Source: an uncultured Hyphomicrobiaceae bacterium (GTDB lineage: Bacteria; Pseudomonadota; Alphaproteobacteria; Rhizobiales; Hyphomicrobiaceae). From it: a stretch of DNA of 46,952 bases. Shown one piece after another: positions 1-6,733 of the stretch. The position numbers and the translations under genes were made by a program. Below the pieces are notes generated by a model, which saw nothing but the letters and a program-made list of their open reading frames with translations, was not told the DNA's origin and did no database searches. Within the stretch, counting starts at the first letter, position 1, and each line of letters opens with the position of its first letter. The stretch lies in assembly GCA_937873575.1 (NCBI GenBank), contig CALMPK010000155.1:1-46952 (forward strand), written 5' to 3'.

Positions 1-16
1 GCATCGAACCAGAACG

Positions 17-232
17 ATGTTGATCAAGCACCGTACGAGAATGGGCAATACGATCGGTTCGTTTCGCAGCCCTCACACGGCCGCAGAGGTACGCGACGAC
101 TTGAACCGCCCGCATCTGGACAAGATGTACGCCATGAGAGAAGCGCCGCGCCGGACAATCGACTGCAACGGGCAGCTTGCCCGACCGGGTCTGCGGGAGC
201 GCGTTCGGAGAGGGGCGCTACACAATGACTGA
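17..232 (+). CDS. Uncertain ORF at left edge
   Basis: A 71-residue basic reading frame that ends 5 bases inside the next gene. I recognise no family. A second frame, open from base 1 to the TGA at 226-228, would overlap the next start as ATGA and could instead be the tail of a gene cut by the window edge. The composition of both frames is unconvincing, so at most one is real. Confidence 0.2.
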   Translation: MLIKHRTRMGNTIGSFRSPHTAAEVRDDLNRPHLDKMYAMREAPRRTIDCNGQLARPGLRERVRRGALHND

Positions 233-623
233 GGTCGCATGGCTGATCGAATTCAAACAATCTGTGTCTCAGCAACCGGCATGGTACGGAGCTGACGACA
301 CTGAAGGTCTTGGGATGGTGACAGATGTCAACCAAGCGATCCGTTTTTCCCGCAAGTGGGATGCAGAACAGGTGATCACGGAGATCGGCTGGACCGAGGC
401 GCGTGCGGTGGAACACGCATGGGTAGACACGCACGGTGGGTCCGAGAGATATGACGACCGGCGCGCGGTTCTCAACAAGTTGCGCGAGCATTTGAGGGGG
501 CCATTGCCCGACAACGTCAGGTTGGAAGTTGCCGAAGCGATAAAGCAGGCCACCACCTCACATGAATCTACGGTAGAATGGTGGCGCGCTCGATCAAGCT
601 TAAGGATGAAAGTCCGAGGCTAG
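225..623 (+). CDS. Hypothetical phage protein, 132 aa
   Basis: Small soluble acidic protein of unknown function. The N-terminus (MTEVAWLIEF...PAWYG) followed by TDVNQAIRFSRK and EHAWV resembles short phage and accessory-region proteins that pair a Trp-rich start with a DAxQAIRF-like stretch; no biochemical role is known to me. The start at 225 is preferred to the upstream in-frame ATG at 177 because a purine-rich GGAGAGGGG lies about 9-14 bases before it and homology-like composition begins there. No membrane segment or signal peptide is visible. It opens the plus-strand accessory cluster. Confidence 0.6.
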   Translation: MTEVAWLIEFKQSVSQQPAWYGADDTEGLGMVTDVNQAIRFSRKWDAEQVITEIGWTEARAVEHAWVDTHGGSERYDDRRAVLNKLREHLRGPLPDNVRLEVAEAIKQATTSHESTVEWWRARSSLRMKVRG

Positions 624-742
624 CAGAAGGCGCTCAAGTCGGCGCCGAGTATTGCACAGGGTGTCATTACCGTTTCCACACTGAGAAGACACTTCACATC
701 AAGAAGGGTCACAAGCTGTATTCAACACGAGTTTCCGGATAG
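578..742 (+). CDS. Small C2H2-like zinc-finger ORF, 54 aa
   Basis: Short reading frame overlapping the end of the preceding gene by 46 bases in another frame. Its second half reads YCTGC, then His at spacing C-x2-C-x10-H-x4-H (ending HIKKGH), close to a classical C2H2 finger and reminiscent in size of bacterial Ros/MucR-type fingers, although it lacks the longer conserved core of that family. If real it would bind one zinc ion and perhaps DNA or protein. The ribosome binding site is weak, so translation could depend on coupling to the upstream gene. It may also be a degraded fragment. Confidence 0.4.
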   Translation: MVARSIKLKDESPRLAEGAQVGAEYCTGCHYRFHTEKTLHIKKGHKLYSTRVSG

Positions 743-800
743 CCGCAAATGCAGGACGCGGGAGTGGTGAGAAATGTGGGTGCTCGCAGTGGTCGCCTGC

Positions 801-1766
801 CTAATCGGCACTGCCGCTTCCGAAAGAGTTGTCAAGGCGGAGACTGTCTATAGGGACAACGCCATCAGATGTAGTAATGCCGAGCCGAATTCTGGGATTC
901 TCTGGGTCTCGACGACCGATATCCCCTCGGCATTCAGTGATGTGGTTTTTGGTTCCGACCACGGAATCATAGACCACGTAAGCCGCAAGGAATGGGGTAA
1001 TGTGGAGATCATCCACCTGTCCGGCGACGCTTTCGACCCAAGTTCGATATTCGTCGATCGTTGCTGGCTCTATGGGCATGTCGATGTCAAAATAAAACTT
1101 TTGACGTGGGAATATTTTGTGCCCGATCAGGTAATGCGTGCGCCTTGTTTTCGCCTGCGCGACGAATTCATCCAGCCTGAACCTCATAAACGGGGCCGCA
1201 ATCAGCCGATGTTGGAGCTCGACATTGATGGCTGGGGAGTTGCCGAAGTTTTCGAGTTCAAACCGAATCGTTATGCGGCCTTCGCCGTCCTTAAACCGAA
1301 GTGCGGAGATGATGCTTGGTGTTATCGAAACCCAAGGCCGCTGACTTGTTTCCAGTGTATCCCGAGCGATTTCCGCTTGCTTCCTAGTCGCATCGAATGT
1401 GTCGCGAGCGGCAAGCAGGGCTTGCCACAGCAGAAAGATGCCGCCGAGGCTGGCAGCAGTGGCGACCGCCGACACAACAACCATCCAGAAGGCCCAAAGC
1501 GCCATGTCTTGCTGGGCTTGCAGATCCTGATTGGTGGTTTGCTTCCGGTAGTAGGCGTCTATCTGATCCGCTACACAGGCGCGGAAGGTCGTCGCATCTC
1601 TGTCCTGGCAGGTATCGGCTGCTTTTTCGCTGGCGTCGCGGCGATCCTTATCGGCGTTTCTCTGATACTCACTGTAGGTCTGGTGCAGATTGGTCCACTG
1701 CCCTAAGAGAACTTGCACGCAAGCGGTTACGATCAATAGGAATGCGGCGACGCCAAACAGCGTCAA
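801..1766 (-). CDS. Membrane protein with two N-terminal TM segments, 321 aa
   Basis: Begins with a hydrophobic segment (LFGVAAFLLIVTACVQVLL), then a roughly 70-residue charged, Cys-containing stretch, a second hydrophobic segment (WAFWMVVVSAVATAASLGGI) near residues 91-112, a short coiled-coil-like region and a C-terminal beta-rich domain starting near RPWVSI, with a NFGNSPAINV motif. That C-terminal pattern is common in bacterial membrane proteins of unknown function found in accessory regions. The called start is TTG; an upstream CTG would add a few residues. A 310-residue plus-strand frame lies opposite but lacks convincing features. Its divergent upstream region holds an orphan terminator on the other strand. 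Confidence 0.65.
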   Translation of the reverse strand: MTLFGVAAFLLIVTACVQVLLGQWTNLHQTYSEYQRNADKDRRDASEKAADTCQDRDATTFRACVADQIDAYYRKQTTNQDLQAQQDMALWAFWMVVVSAVATAASLGGIFLLWQALLAARDTFDATRKQAEIARDTLETSQRPWVSITPSIISALRFKDGEGRITIRFELENFGNSPAINVELQHRLIAAPFMRFRLDEFVAQAKTRRTHYLIGHKIFPRQKFYFDIDMPIEPATIDEYRTWVESVAGQVDDLHITPFLAAYVVYDSVVGTKNHITECRGDIGRRDPENPRIRLGITTSDGVVPIDSLRLDNSFGSGSAD

Positions 1767-1907
1767 TGCTCCGAAGAAGTGACAATACAGCCGTCATCGG
1801 TGCGTTCCTCGCACGGTGCGGCCCGGTGTGATTTGCAAATCTCTTGCGAATGTGCAAGCTGACGATTGTTACTGGTTCCCACACCGAGCCACGGTTGCTG
1901 GGAGCAT

Positions 1908-1944
1908 GGGCCGCAGGTGTTGGAAGCACCTGCGGCCCATTTTC
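1908..1944 (+). terminator. Rho-independent terminator with no upstream plus-strand gene
   Basis: A perfect 12-bp stem (arms at 1908-1919 and 1927-1938, 7-base loop) is followed on the plus strand by ATTTTCGTT, the expected layout of an intrinsic terminator. On the minus strand no T-run follows. No plus-strand gene precedes it: the nearest upstream gene (801-1766) runs the other way. It may therefore end a short noncoding RNA starting somewhere in 1770-1870; a further inverted repeat (TTCCCA...TGGGAG) lies just upstream. Confidence 0.7.
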
Positions 1945-1961
1945 GTTAACGAATCAGACTC

Positions 1962-2186
1962 CTACAGAAAATCTGACATCGAGTCGAGTCGATGTGCATG
2001 CAACGTTCTCGTGCCATGTGGGTAACGAGGGGAATGACAGCCTAGCTGGTTGGGTTTGCCAAGCCGACAATCGCCTAATTTTTTGATGTACTTCTTACGA
2101 ACGCTATCGAAGGCGGCGCTAGCCGATGCTGCCCCAATGTCCTGACGGCGTTTGATTTCTTGTAGAACTTGATTCCAATTCGGCAT
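1962..2186 (-). pseudogene. Possible fragment of SDH_sah/ClpP-like family protein
   Basis: A 74-residue frame whose first 37 residues (MPNWNQVLQEIKRR... AFDSVRKKYIKKL) match the pattern I know from the N-terminus of serine dehydrogenase proteinase-like (SDH_sah, ClpP/crotonase-fold) proteins, which usually continue with TGRN and an about 250-residue protease domain. Here the similarity stops after KKL and a low-complexity tail ends at 1962, so the catalytic domain is absent. A GGGGA lies 4 bases before the ATG. I infer a decayed remnant left by an accessory-gene exchange; it could also be a short regulatory derivative. It overlaps the 2119-2328 frame. Confidence 0.35.
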
Positions 2187-2328
2187 TATTCCCCACTGTG
2201 GATGAGTACACGACGTAGGTCGGAATGTACTGATACGCAGTAGGCAACACGTACTGAACAGGCGCGGACGCCACAAACAGACCGCGCGAAACCAGTTCAG
2301 CATACATCTGGATCGCAGTCATCGGCAT
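2119..2328 (-). CDS. Hypothetical small protein, 69 aa
   Basis: Starts MPMTAIQMYAELVSRG with GAGGA about 8 bases upstream. It has a Tyr/Val-rich middle and a Ser/Thr-rich end. No family is recognised. The last 68 bases overlap the start of the SDH_sah-like fragment in another frame, so the true end or even the existence of one of the two is doubtful. Confidence 0.3.
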   Translation of the reverse strand: MPMTAIQMYAELVSRGLFVASAPVQYVLPTAYQYIPTYVVYSSTVGNNAELESSSTRNQTPSGHWGSIG

Positions 2329-2403
2329 TGATCAGTCCTCGCTGGAGTTCGGTTTGATTATAGACGCACATAATTACGTTGTGAAGCTTTCGCAAGTCTA
2401 CGC

Positions 2404-2428
2404 AAAGTATGGGATTTTCCCATACTTT
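2404..2428. promoter_or_regulatory. Perfect palindrome, probable operator
   Basis: An 11-bp perfect inverted repeat (AAAGTATGGGA / TCCCATACTTT) with a TTT centre sits directly over the first codons called for the KilA-N gene. The symmetry suits binding of a dimeric repressor. It could also form an RNA hairpin that hides the start of the message. Its location between divergent genes suggests a control site for the KilA-N transcript. Confidence 0.5.
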
Positions 2429-3002
2429 CGGAGATAAGCCTGACGAATCAGTGTGTTATGTTCGCATGGGGCGCGGTGGCGGTACATTCGGCCACATCCT
2501 TGCAGCAATAGCATATACTGAGTATTTGGAGCCCAATCTGGCCGTCGAGGTCAGGACCACGTACCTGCGTGTCAGGGCTGGTGACATCACGCTTGCGGAC
2601 GAAATTCTCGCGAAGGCCGACGCCGCTCGCCACCACAATGAGGTGCGCGATCTCTCGAAGGAGGTGCGCAAGAAGTACGCTGACACGTTGACGGCGCATG
2701 GCGCCGGCGGCAGCGCTATCGGCTATTGCACGGATGCGATCTACAAGGTGCTTCTTGGCGGCACGGCAAAGCAGCTCATCGCTCAGCGCAATTTGCCCGC
2801 TAAGACCAATGTCCGCGAGACGCTTCCGACCGGCGAACTGCTTCAGACGATGAATACCGAGTACCTCAGCGCCGAGCGCATTGAAGGTCTCAACATTCGT
2901 GGCAAGGAGTCCTGCGCCGAGGCATCACGTCAGGTTGCGCACTACGTCAAGAAGGTCTTTTCGGATGTGCGCCAAGACGGCCCTCTTGGAGAGGATAAGT
3001 AA
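2409..3002 (+). CDS. KilA-N domain protein, N-terminally short
   Basis: The segment RGGGTFGHILAAIAYTEYLEP followed by VRAGD matches the C-terminal half of the KilA-N fold (the family's G-G-T-F/W...A...A.WL core), a DNA-binding module common in phage and large DNA virus regulators. The C-terminal ~110 residues (from VRDLSKEVRKKYADTL) are helical and resemble the partner domain often found in phage KilA-N proteins. The family's N-terminal beta-hairpins are missing. The called ATG at 2409 lies inside a palindrome and lacks a ribosome binding site, so the real start may be the GTG near 2454 or ATG near 2466. It converges on the 3005-3463 gene with two bases between stops. Likely role: phage transcription regulator or antirepressor. 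Confidence 0.7.
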   Translation: MGFSHTFGDKPDESVCYVRMGRGGGTFGHILAAIAYTEYLEPNLAVEVRTTYLRVRAGDITLADEILAKADAARHHNEVRDLSKEVRKKYADTLTAHGAGGSAIGYCTDAIYKVLLGGTAKQLIAQRNLPAKTNVRETLPTGELLQTMNTEYLSAERIEGLNIRGKESCAEASRQVAHYVKKVFSDVRQDGPLGEDK

Positions 3003-3004
3003 AA

Positions 3005-3463
3005 TTACGTCGTCCCCCACACCACTACGCCGCTGCGATCCCTCGCAGCCTTTACGAGCCCTTCGGCCTTCAACGGCCGGAGGGCTTTGCCTACTCGCTT
3101 CGTCAGGTCTGCGATGAGGCGCTGATCTCTCACGTCGTTGCCTTGCACGGCGACGATGGCTTGAGCGATCTCCCGGCTGCGCAGTGGCCGCTCGGCGTCC
3201 CGCAGTTCGTCGAGGATCGCCCGCAGCAGTTCTCCCCGCCCGAAGATCACATGCCGCCTCTGTCGCGGCATCATCGCTTCGAGATCGCCCGTGAAGCCGA
3301 GCGAGGCGAGCGTCCGATCGAGTGCCGCCATGTCGTTCTTGATCGCGGCCAACCTGTCCCGAAGGCCCTCAGCCTCAGAGATCATCTCCCGGCGCTTGGT
3401 CAGCAAGCCTGAGATTGTGTGTTCGTAAGTCTCGGTGCGGGAGGGTCGGAAGGGCTTTGTCAT
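3005..3463 (-). CDS. Coiled-coil plus winged-helix-like regulator, 152 aa
   Basis: N-terminal helix pair (residues about 10-55, TISGLLTKRREMISEAEGLRD) looks like a coiled coil; the C-terminal half (residues about 75-150) reads as a helix-turn-helix/winged-helix module with PLRSREIAQAIVA and KRVGKALRPLKAEGLV, the pattern of a recognition helix followed by a wing (GVVVWG). Such proteins are widespread in Hyphomicrobiales genomes and usually unannotated. It is transcribed away from the early genes beginning at 3608, so the 144-base divergent gap probably holds both promoters. The DNA-binding role is inferred. Confidence 0.6.
   Translation of the reverse strand: MTKPFRPSRTETYEHTISGLLTKRREMISEAEGLRDRLAAIKNDMAALDRTLASLGFTGDLEAMMPRQRRHVIFGRGELLRAILDELRDAERPLRSREIAQAIVAVQGNDVRDQRLIADLTKRVGKALRPLKAEGLVKAARDRSGVVVWGTT
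3057..3088 (+). terminator. Terminator-like hairpin for the KilA-N transcript
   Basis: Twelve paired bases (arms 3057-3068 and 3075-3086, one G-T pair, 6-base loop) followed by only TTT. It lies about 55 bases after the KilA-N stop, inside the coding end of the convergent gene, so it could limit transcription on the plus strand. The T-run is short, hence moderate confidence. Confidence 0.45.
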
Positions 3464-3607
3464 GGCCCTAAGAGTCGCAAATCAGCTAGGATCAGGCCAG
3501 AGCGAGTGTTCCTGCATTTGCTACGCAATGCCGGAAAAGAGTGCTCACTTTGCCTGATGGCACATCCACCGTTTGCGCCACATGCAACCGTTAAGGGGCC
3601 AGCGACG

Positions 3608-3829
3608 ATGATCGACACGAGCAGCGAGGCATACGAGCGGCGATACGCCGCCGACATGCGGCATGAGGCGATGCTTGAGGCTGTTGCTCAAGCTCTCATG
3701 GATGCCTGCTATGGGGATGGGGCTTGGGCACGTATCGCGCACCGCCCCGAAGGTATCGGCCAGAGATACGCCTTTATTCAACAGGCCCGCGCTGCTGTGG
3801 CCGTTGTCGAGAAGTGGACGCAGAGCTAA
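3608..3829 (+). CDS. Hypothetical small protein, 73 aa
   Basis: Helical soluble protein (MIDTSSEAYERRYAADMRHE... QQARAAVAVVEKW) of the kind found in phage early clusters; no function known. The start at 3608 has AAGGGG about 8-12 bases upstream. In-frame upstream ATGs exist but add low-quality sequence. It is followed after 12 bases by the DUF551-like gene, so both probably share one message. Confidence 0.55.
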   Translation: MIDTSSEAYERRYAADMRHEAMLEAVAQALMDACYGDGAWARIAHRPEGIGQRYAFIQQARAAVAVVEKWTQS

Positions 3830-3841
3830 CGAAAGGCCGCC

Positions 3842-4117
3842 ATGGACTGGAAACCGATCGATACCGCTCCCGTCGATGTGTCTGTGTTGCTTTTCTGCCC
3901 GGAGCGCCACTTCACAAATCCCCAGCGGATTGAAGTCGGCGTGGCGCATACGAGCAACGGGACGCATCACGCCTGGGCGACGCATTGGGCGCCCTTGCCG
4001 GACGGACCAAGCCAAGAGGAAGTTAACCGCGCATTGGTTGCTGAGATCGAGCAGGAGTATCATGCGCGAGTTGCCGAGGAAGAATACAACCGCGAGATGG
4101 CGGCAGCCTATCGCTGA
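3842..4117 (+). CDS. DUF551-like protein, 91 aa
   Basis: The opening MDWKPIDTAPVDVSVLLFCPE matches the W-x-P-I-x-x-A/Y-P-x-D-x-x-V/I-L pattern of DUF551 proteins, small phage and prophage proteins of unknown function. A His/Trp-rich middle (THHAWATHWAPLPDGP) is also typical of the family, and the C-terminal 40 residues form a charged helix. AAAGG lies 6-8 bases upstream of the ATG. Confidence 0.7.
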   Translation: MDWKPIDTAPVDVSVLLFCPERHFTNPQRIEVGVAHTSNGTHHAWATHWAPLPDGPSQEEVNRALVAEIEQEYHARVAEEEYNREMAAAYR

Positions 4118-4135
4118 GCATGAAAGGCCCGGCAG

Positions 4136-4291
4136 ATGAAGCCACACGAGTACGTCATCCTTGAAATCGCCCGAGAGCGCGAGCGGCAGATGAGCGTTGA
4201 GGGTTGGACGGTAGAGCACGACGACGAGCACTCGTGCGGAGAGCTGGCGAATGCCGCGCGTTCGCTTTTGGATATTTGCGAACTTCGATGA
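4136..4291 (+). CDS. Small ERxRQ-EGW phage protein, 51 aa
   Basis: Reads MKPHEYVILEIARERERQ, then EGWTVEHDDEH, then GELANAA. The pattern E-x-x-x-E-R-x-R-Q...EG(W/Y)...HDD.H..GELA is a frequently seen short phage/prophage domain of unknown role that is normally about 90-150 residues. This copy stops after SLLDICELR, so it is either a minimal or truncated version. AAAGG sits 9 bases upstream of the ATG. It follows the DUF551-like gene by 18 bases. Confidence 0.6.
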   Translation: MKPHEYVILEIARERERQMSVEGWTVEHDDEHSCGELANAARSLLDICELR

Positions 4292-4406
4292 TGCCCGGTT
4301 TTCCTAGGTTTTCTTGCAGCGTTTCGTGTTTCGCGTTTGCTCATGGTCCGCAAATCACATAAGCAAACATGGCCGATCAGGCGAAACGCGAGGGAGAAAA
4401 GTGGGC

Positions 4407-5057
4407 ATGGGCAACTTGAAGCGAGCCGAGAAACCGTCGCCGACACCGAAGCGCCGCGGTGGCTGGAACAAGGGCCGCATCGTCGGCGCCATGCAGCCGC
4501 TCGACGAGGAACAGATCCGCGCCATCCGCCGCATCTTGAAGGCCAAGGGCATGGTGCGCGAACTGGCGCTGTTCGAGGTGGCGCTGTCGACCATGCTGCG
4601 CGGCGGCGATGTGCTCAAACTCCGAGTCAGCGACGTGCGCGACGGCACCGGGGCTATGCGGTCGAGTTGTACGGTCCGCATGGACAAGACCGGCAAGACG
4701 ATCGCCGTCTCGCTGTCGGACGCCGCCCAGGCTGCGGCCCAGGCGCTCATCAAGGCCAACGGGCTCGGCCAGGCCGACTACCTGTTCACTGCGGCCGGCG
4801 ACCCGCACGGCGAGCCGCTGTCGACGGTGAGCTATCGCCGCTTCATCAAGACTTGGTGCAAGTGGATACACGTCGATCCGGCGGCGTTCTCAACGCACTC
4901 GCTGCGGCGGACGCGGGCGGCTATCATCTACCGAGAGACCGGCAACCTGCGGGCGGTGCAACTCCTGCTCGGCCATTCCTCAATCGAGATGACGCAGCGC
5001 TATCTTGGCGTCGAGGAAAAGCACGCCCTCGACATCGCGCGCCGCTATGAGGTCTGA
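4407..5057 (+). CDS. Compact tyrosine recombinase (integrase), 216 aa
   Basis: Site-specific recombinase of the phage-integrase family, expected to cut and rejoin attachment sites through a 3'-phosphotyrosine. Catalytic residues visible: R65 (TMLRGGD), the H164-x-x-R167 pair in THSLRRTR, H190 in LLLGHSS and the nucleophile Y199 in TQRYLG. Only about 45 residues precede the catalytic domain, so both the arm-binding and most of the core-binding domains of lambda-type integrases are missing; the size is close to FimB/FimE-type recombinases. The start at 4407 is favoured by GGGAG upstream; longer in-frame starts add basic low-complexity sequence. An inverted repeat GTTTGCT/AGCAAAC (4335-4341, 4362-4368) lies just upstream and may be a control or binding site. 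Confidence 0.85.
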   Translation: MGNLKRAEKPSPTPKRRGGWNKGRIVGAMQPLDEEQIRAIRRILKAKGMVRELALFEVALSTMLRGGDVLKLRVSDVRDGTGAMRSSCTVRMDKTGKTIAVSLSDAAQAAAQALIKANGLGQADYLFTAAGDPHGEPLSTVSYRRFIKTWCKWIHVDPAAFSTHSLRRTRAAIIYRETGNLRAVQLLLGHSSIEMTQRYLGVEEKHALDIARRYEV

Positions 5058-5059
5058 CC

Positions 5060-5635
5060 ATGGGCACTGGCTTCACTCGAGACCTCAATCATATCCAAAG
5101 CACGGCAGGCTCCAAGACACCGAGAAGTCTGTACGCCGGGCTACAGCCTGACGGCTACATCAAGATCGGGATGTCGCGCACACCCAAGATACGAGTTCAA
5201 TCACTCGGATTGCGCCTCATCCACTACACTGCGCCATGCCTGTGGCCGCATGTGGCCGAGCGAATTGCCCATGGAGTGCTCAAGCGCTACGGCCGCCACA
5301 TCTCTGGCGAGACGTTTCGCGTGACCCCCATGCAGGCCGCAACCATCATCGACGGCGCCGTCGAAAGCGTAGCGACAGCGCGGAGCGCTGCGTCATGGTG
5401 GAACATCGGCGTCGATCTTGAGATCTCGCACCTCCCGCGCCTTATTCCTCACGGCGACGAAGATGTTGCGCCTGTCATGCCAAAAGCGCGGCACGCAGAG
5501 CCATCAAACACCATCGCCTATCTCGCCGCTGGGTTCTTTCCATACCCCATTCCAGGCACCGCTCTCGGCGCATTTGGCAGCAAGAAGGCTCGCGTCAACG
5601 CGCACAACCTGCCCGGCGTCGGGCTGAAAGATTAG
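5060..5635 (+). CDS. GIY-YIG / T5orf172-like nuclease, 191 aa
   Basis: Residues about 23-100 match the T5orf172/MUG113 branch of the GIY-YIG fold: YAGLQPDGYIKIGMS contains the Y and YIKIG strands, followed by R45, the helix with E67 (AERIAHGVLKRYG) and the GETFRV strand. Such proteins are predicted metal-dependent nucleases, often carried by phages. The C-terminal ~90 residues have no recognised domain. The ATG follows the integrase stop by two bases, implying translational coupling. A small GC-rich hairpin near the stop followed by TTTTT at 5642-5646 may end this plus-strand transcript. Confidence 0.7.
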   Translation: MGTGFTRDLNHIQSTAGSKTPRSLYAGLQPDGYIKIGMSRTPKIRVQSLGLRLIHYTAPCLWPHVAERIAHGVLKRYGRHISGETFRVTPMQAATIIDGAVESVATARSAASWWNIGVDLEISHLPRLIPHGDEDVAPVMPKARHAEPSNTIAYLAAGFFPYPIPGTALGAFGSKKARVNAHNLPGVGLKD

Positions 5636-5646
5636 CAGGGCTTTTT

Positions 5647-5724
5647 GCTTCCGCCGTATAGGCTTGGCTAGTACGCCCGACTTCCAATCGGGAGGACCAT
5701 GTTCGATCCCTGGCGGACGATCCA
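5647..5724 (+). tRNA. tRNA-Gly(UCC)-like sequence, degenerate
   Basis: Cloverleaf parts can be placed: D arm GTAT/GTAC with a GG-containing loop, anticodon stem CCCGA/TCGGG around loop CTTCCAA (anticodon TCC), T arm CCATG/CCTGG around TTCGATC and an encoded CCA end. There are defects: two mismatches in the acceptor stem, one in the T stem, a 4-base variable loop, and CC where T8-A9 is expected. It lies 11 bases after the nuclease gene and downstream of the integrase, as is usual for attachment-site tRNAs or phage-borne tRNAs. It may be a decayed or variant tRNA. Confidence 0.45.
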
Positions 5725-5823
5725 CTCTAAGATCCGGCCCGCCACTCGATCCGCCGGGCAAAGCGGAATTGTTCGAGCAGCGGGCCGGCAAGCATCGGTA
5801 CGGGAGGCGCGCCGACCGATGCG

Positions 5824-5844
5824 ATCCGGGGTCAGGCCCCGGAT
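5824..5844 (-). terminator. Hairpin at the end of the late operon
   Basis: An 8-bp perfect stem (ATCCGGGG / CCCCGGAT, 5-base loop) overlaps the stop codon of the last minus-strand late gene. No T-run follows on the minus strand, so it may act as a weak terminator or mRNA 3'-end stabiliser rather than a full intrinsic terminator. Confidence 0.4.
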
Positions 5845-6191
5845 TCGATTGGCGGCTCCGGACTCGCGAGCGCCACCGTCTGGCCCGCCAAAGCGTGCGT
5901 GCAGTCCGACAAGAACTCGATGTGGCCGCCCCGCACGAACGAATGGCAGACCCGCGGCGTCGGCGCGATGCGCTCGCCCGCCATGATCCGCGCGTGCTCA
6001 TCGTCGGTGAGCCGGCGCACGCCCGTAACATTGATCGACGGCGCGAACGTCGGCGCCTCGTAATTGCCGTCGAACGACCACGCCGGACGCTCCGACGCGT
6101 CGGTGTTGATCATGTGCAGCTCCTGGCAGCCCGGGCACCAGAAGCCGACCAGCCCCTCGCCCATCGTTCGCAGCACACCGCGCACACCCAT
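5832..6191 (-). CDS. DUF6527-like phage protein, 119 aa
   Basis: Small protein with GFWCPGCQELH near residue 16, SFDGNYEAPTFAPSINV in the middle and RVCHSFVRGG followed by FLSDCTHALAG at the end. This is the DUF6527 pattern, sometimes mis-labelled ammonia monooxygenase in databases. The C-P-G-C pair plus later C and H residues probably bind zinc. Function is unknown; it is common at the end of lysis/late regions of phages of alphaproteobacteria. A strong AGGAGG lies 6-8 bases upstream of the ATG. Confidence 0.75.
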   Translation of the reverse strand: MGVRGVLRTMGEGLVGFWCPGCQELHMINTDASERPAWSFDGNYEAPTFAPSINVTGVRRLTDDEHARIMAGERIAPTPRVCHSFVRGGHIEFLSDCTHALAGQTVALASPEPPIESGA

Positions 6192-6200
6192 CGTCGCCTC

Positions 6201-6461
6201 CTATGGGATCATTCCAGGCTCACGCAGCCGCAGCTCGATCTGCATCGTCGCGACGAGCCCGCGCCGCTCGACATGCACCTCGGCGATGGCTTCGCGCGCT
6301 TCACCGTCGGCAATGGCCTCGGTTTCGAGCCGCACCTGGCAGTCGTAAGGCGGGCCGAGCGTGGCCGGAAACTCCACCAACACGATCCGGCCGATCAGGC
6401 TCAACTGAAAGAGCCACGCTTCCAGCAACTCGCGTGAAACCGAGACGACAGCGATGCCCAT
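6201..6461 (-). CDS. Hypothetical late protein, 86 aa
   Basis: Short protein beginning MGIAVVSVSRELLEAWLF, with a beta-rich middle and alternating charged strands at the end (IAEVHVERRGLVATMQIELRLRE). No family recognised. The ATG lies two bases after the outer-spanin stop, so it is part of the lysis-region message. Confidence 0.5.
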   Translation of the reverse strand: MGIAVVSVSRELLEAWLFQLSLIGRIVLVEFPATLGPPYDCQVRLETEAIADGEAREAIAEVHVERRGLVATMQIELRLREPGMIP

Positions 6462-6463
6462 GG

Positions 6464-6733
6464 TCACTCCCTCACCTTGACGATGTAGCGCCGCAGCGCC
6501 GTATGGCGGTCGACGCACTGCGCGTGATGCGTGCGCTCGAGCGCCAGAAAGTCACGCCGCACCGCCGGATCGCCGTCGTTCTCGGGGATCGCCCCCGGCC
6601 CGGCCGAGGTCTGCATCGCCCACTTCGGCGGCTCGGCCAGCTTCGGACCGGGGGCGACGTTGGGCTGGTACGCCGCACATCCTCCAGCCACAACACCGGC
6701 AATCGCTATCGCGGCGATGGTTCGGTTGTTCAT
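6464..6733 (-). CDS. Outer-membrane spanin lipoprotein (Rz1-like), 89 aa
   Basis: A hydrophobic signal (residues about 4-18) ends in the lipobox AGGC with the acylated Cys at residue 19, followed by a Pro-rich stretch (VAPGPKLAEPPKW), the usual plan of Rz1-type outer spanins. It is expected to be lipidated, sorted to the outer membrane and to pair with the inner spanin encoded just upstream, fusing both membranes at lysis. The ATG overlaps the stop of the upstream spanin gene as ATGA; length is normal for the family. Two Cys beyond the lipobox region are limited to one at residue 73. Confidence 0.7.
   Translation of the reverse strand: MNNRTIAAIAIAGVVAGGCAAYQPNVAPGPKLAEPPKWAMQTSAGPGAIPENDGDPAVRRDFLALERTHHAQCVDRHTALRRYIVKVRE

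Noticed and set aside
774..1706. 310-residue plus-strand frame opposite the membrane protein
   Set aside because: It is antisense to the better-supported minus-strand gene, which has two membrane segments and a recognisable C-terminal pattern.
5664..6437. 257-residue plus-strand frame across the tRNA-like area
   Set aside because: Arg-rich and antisense to DUF6527 and its neighbour; it crosses the structured tRNA-like sequence.
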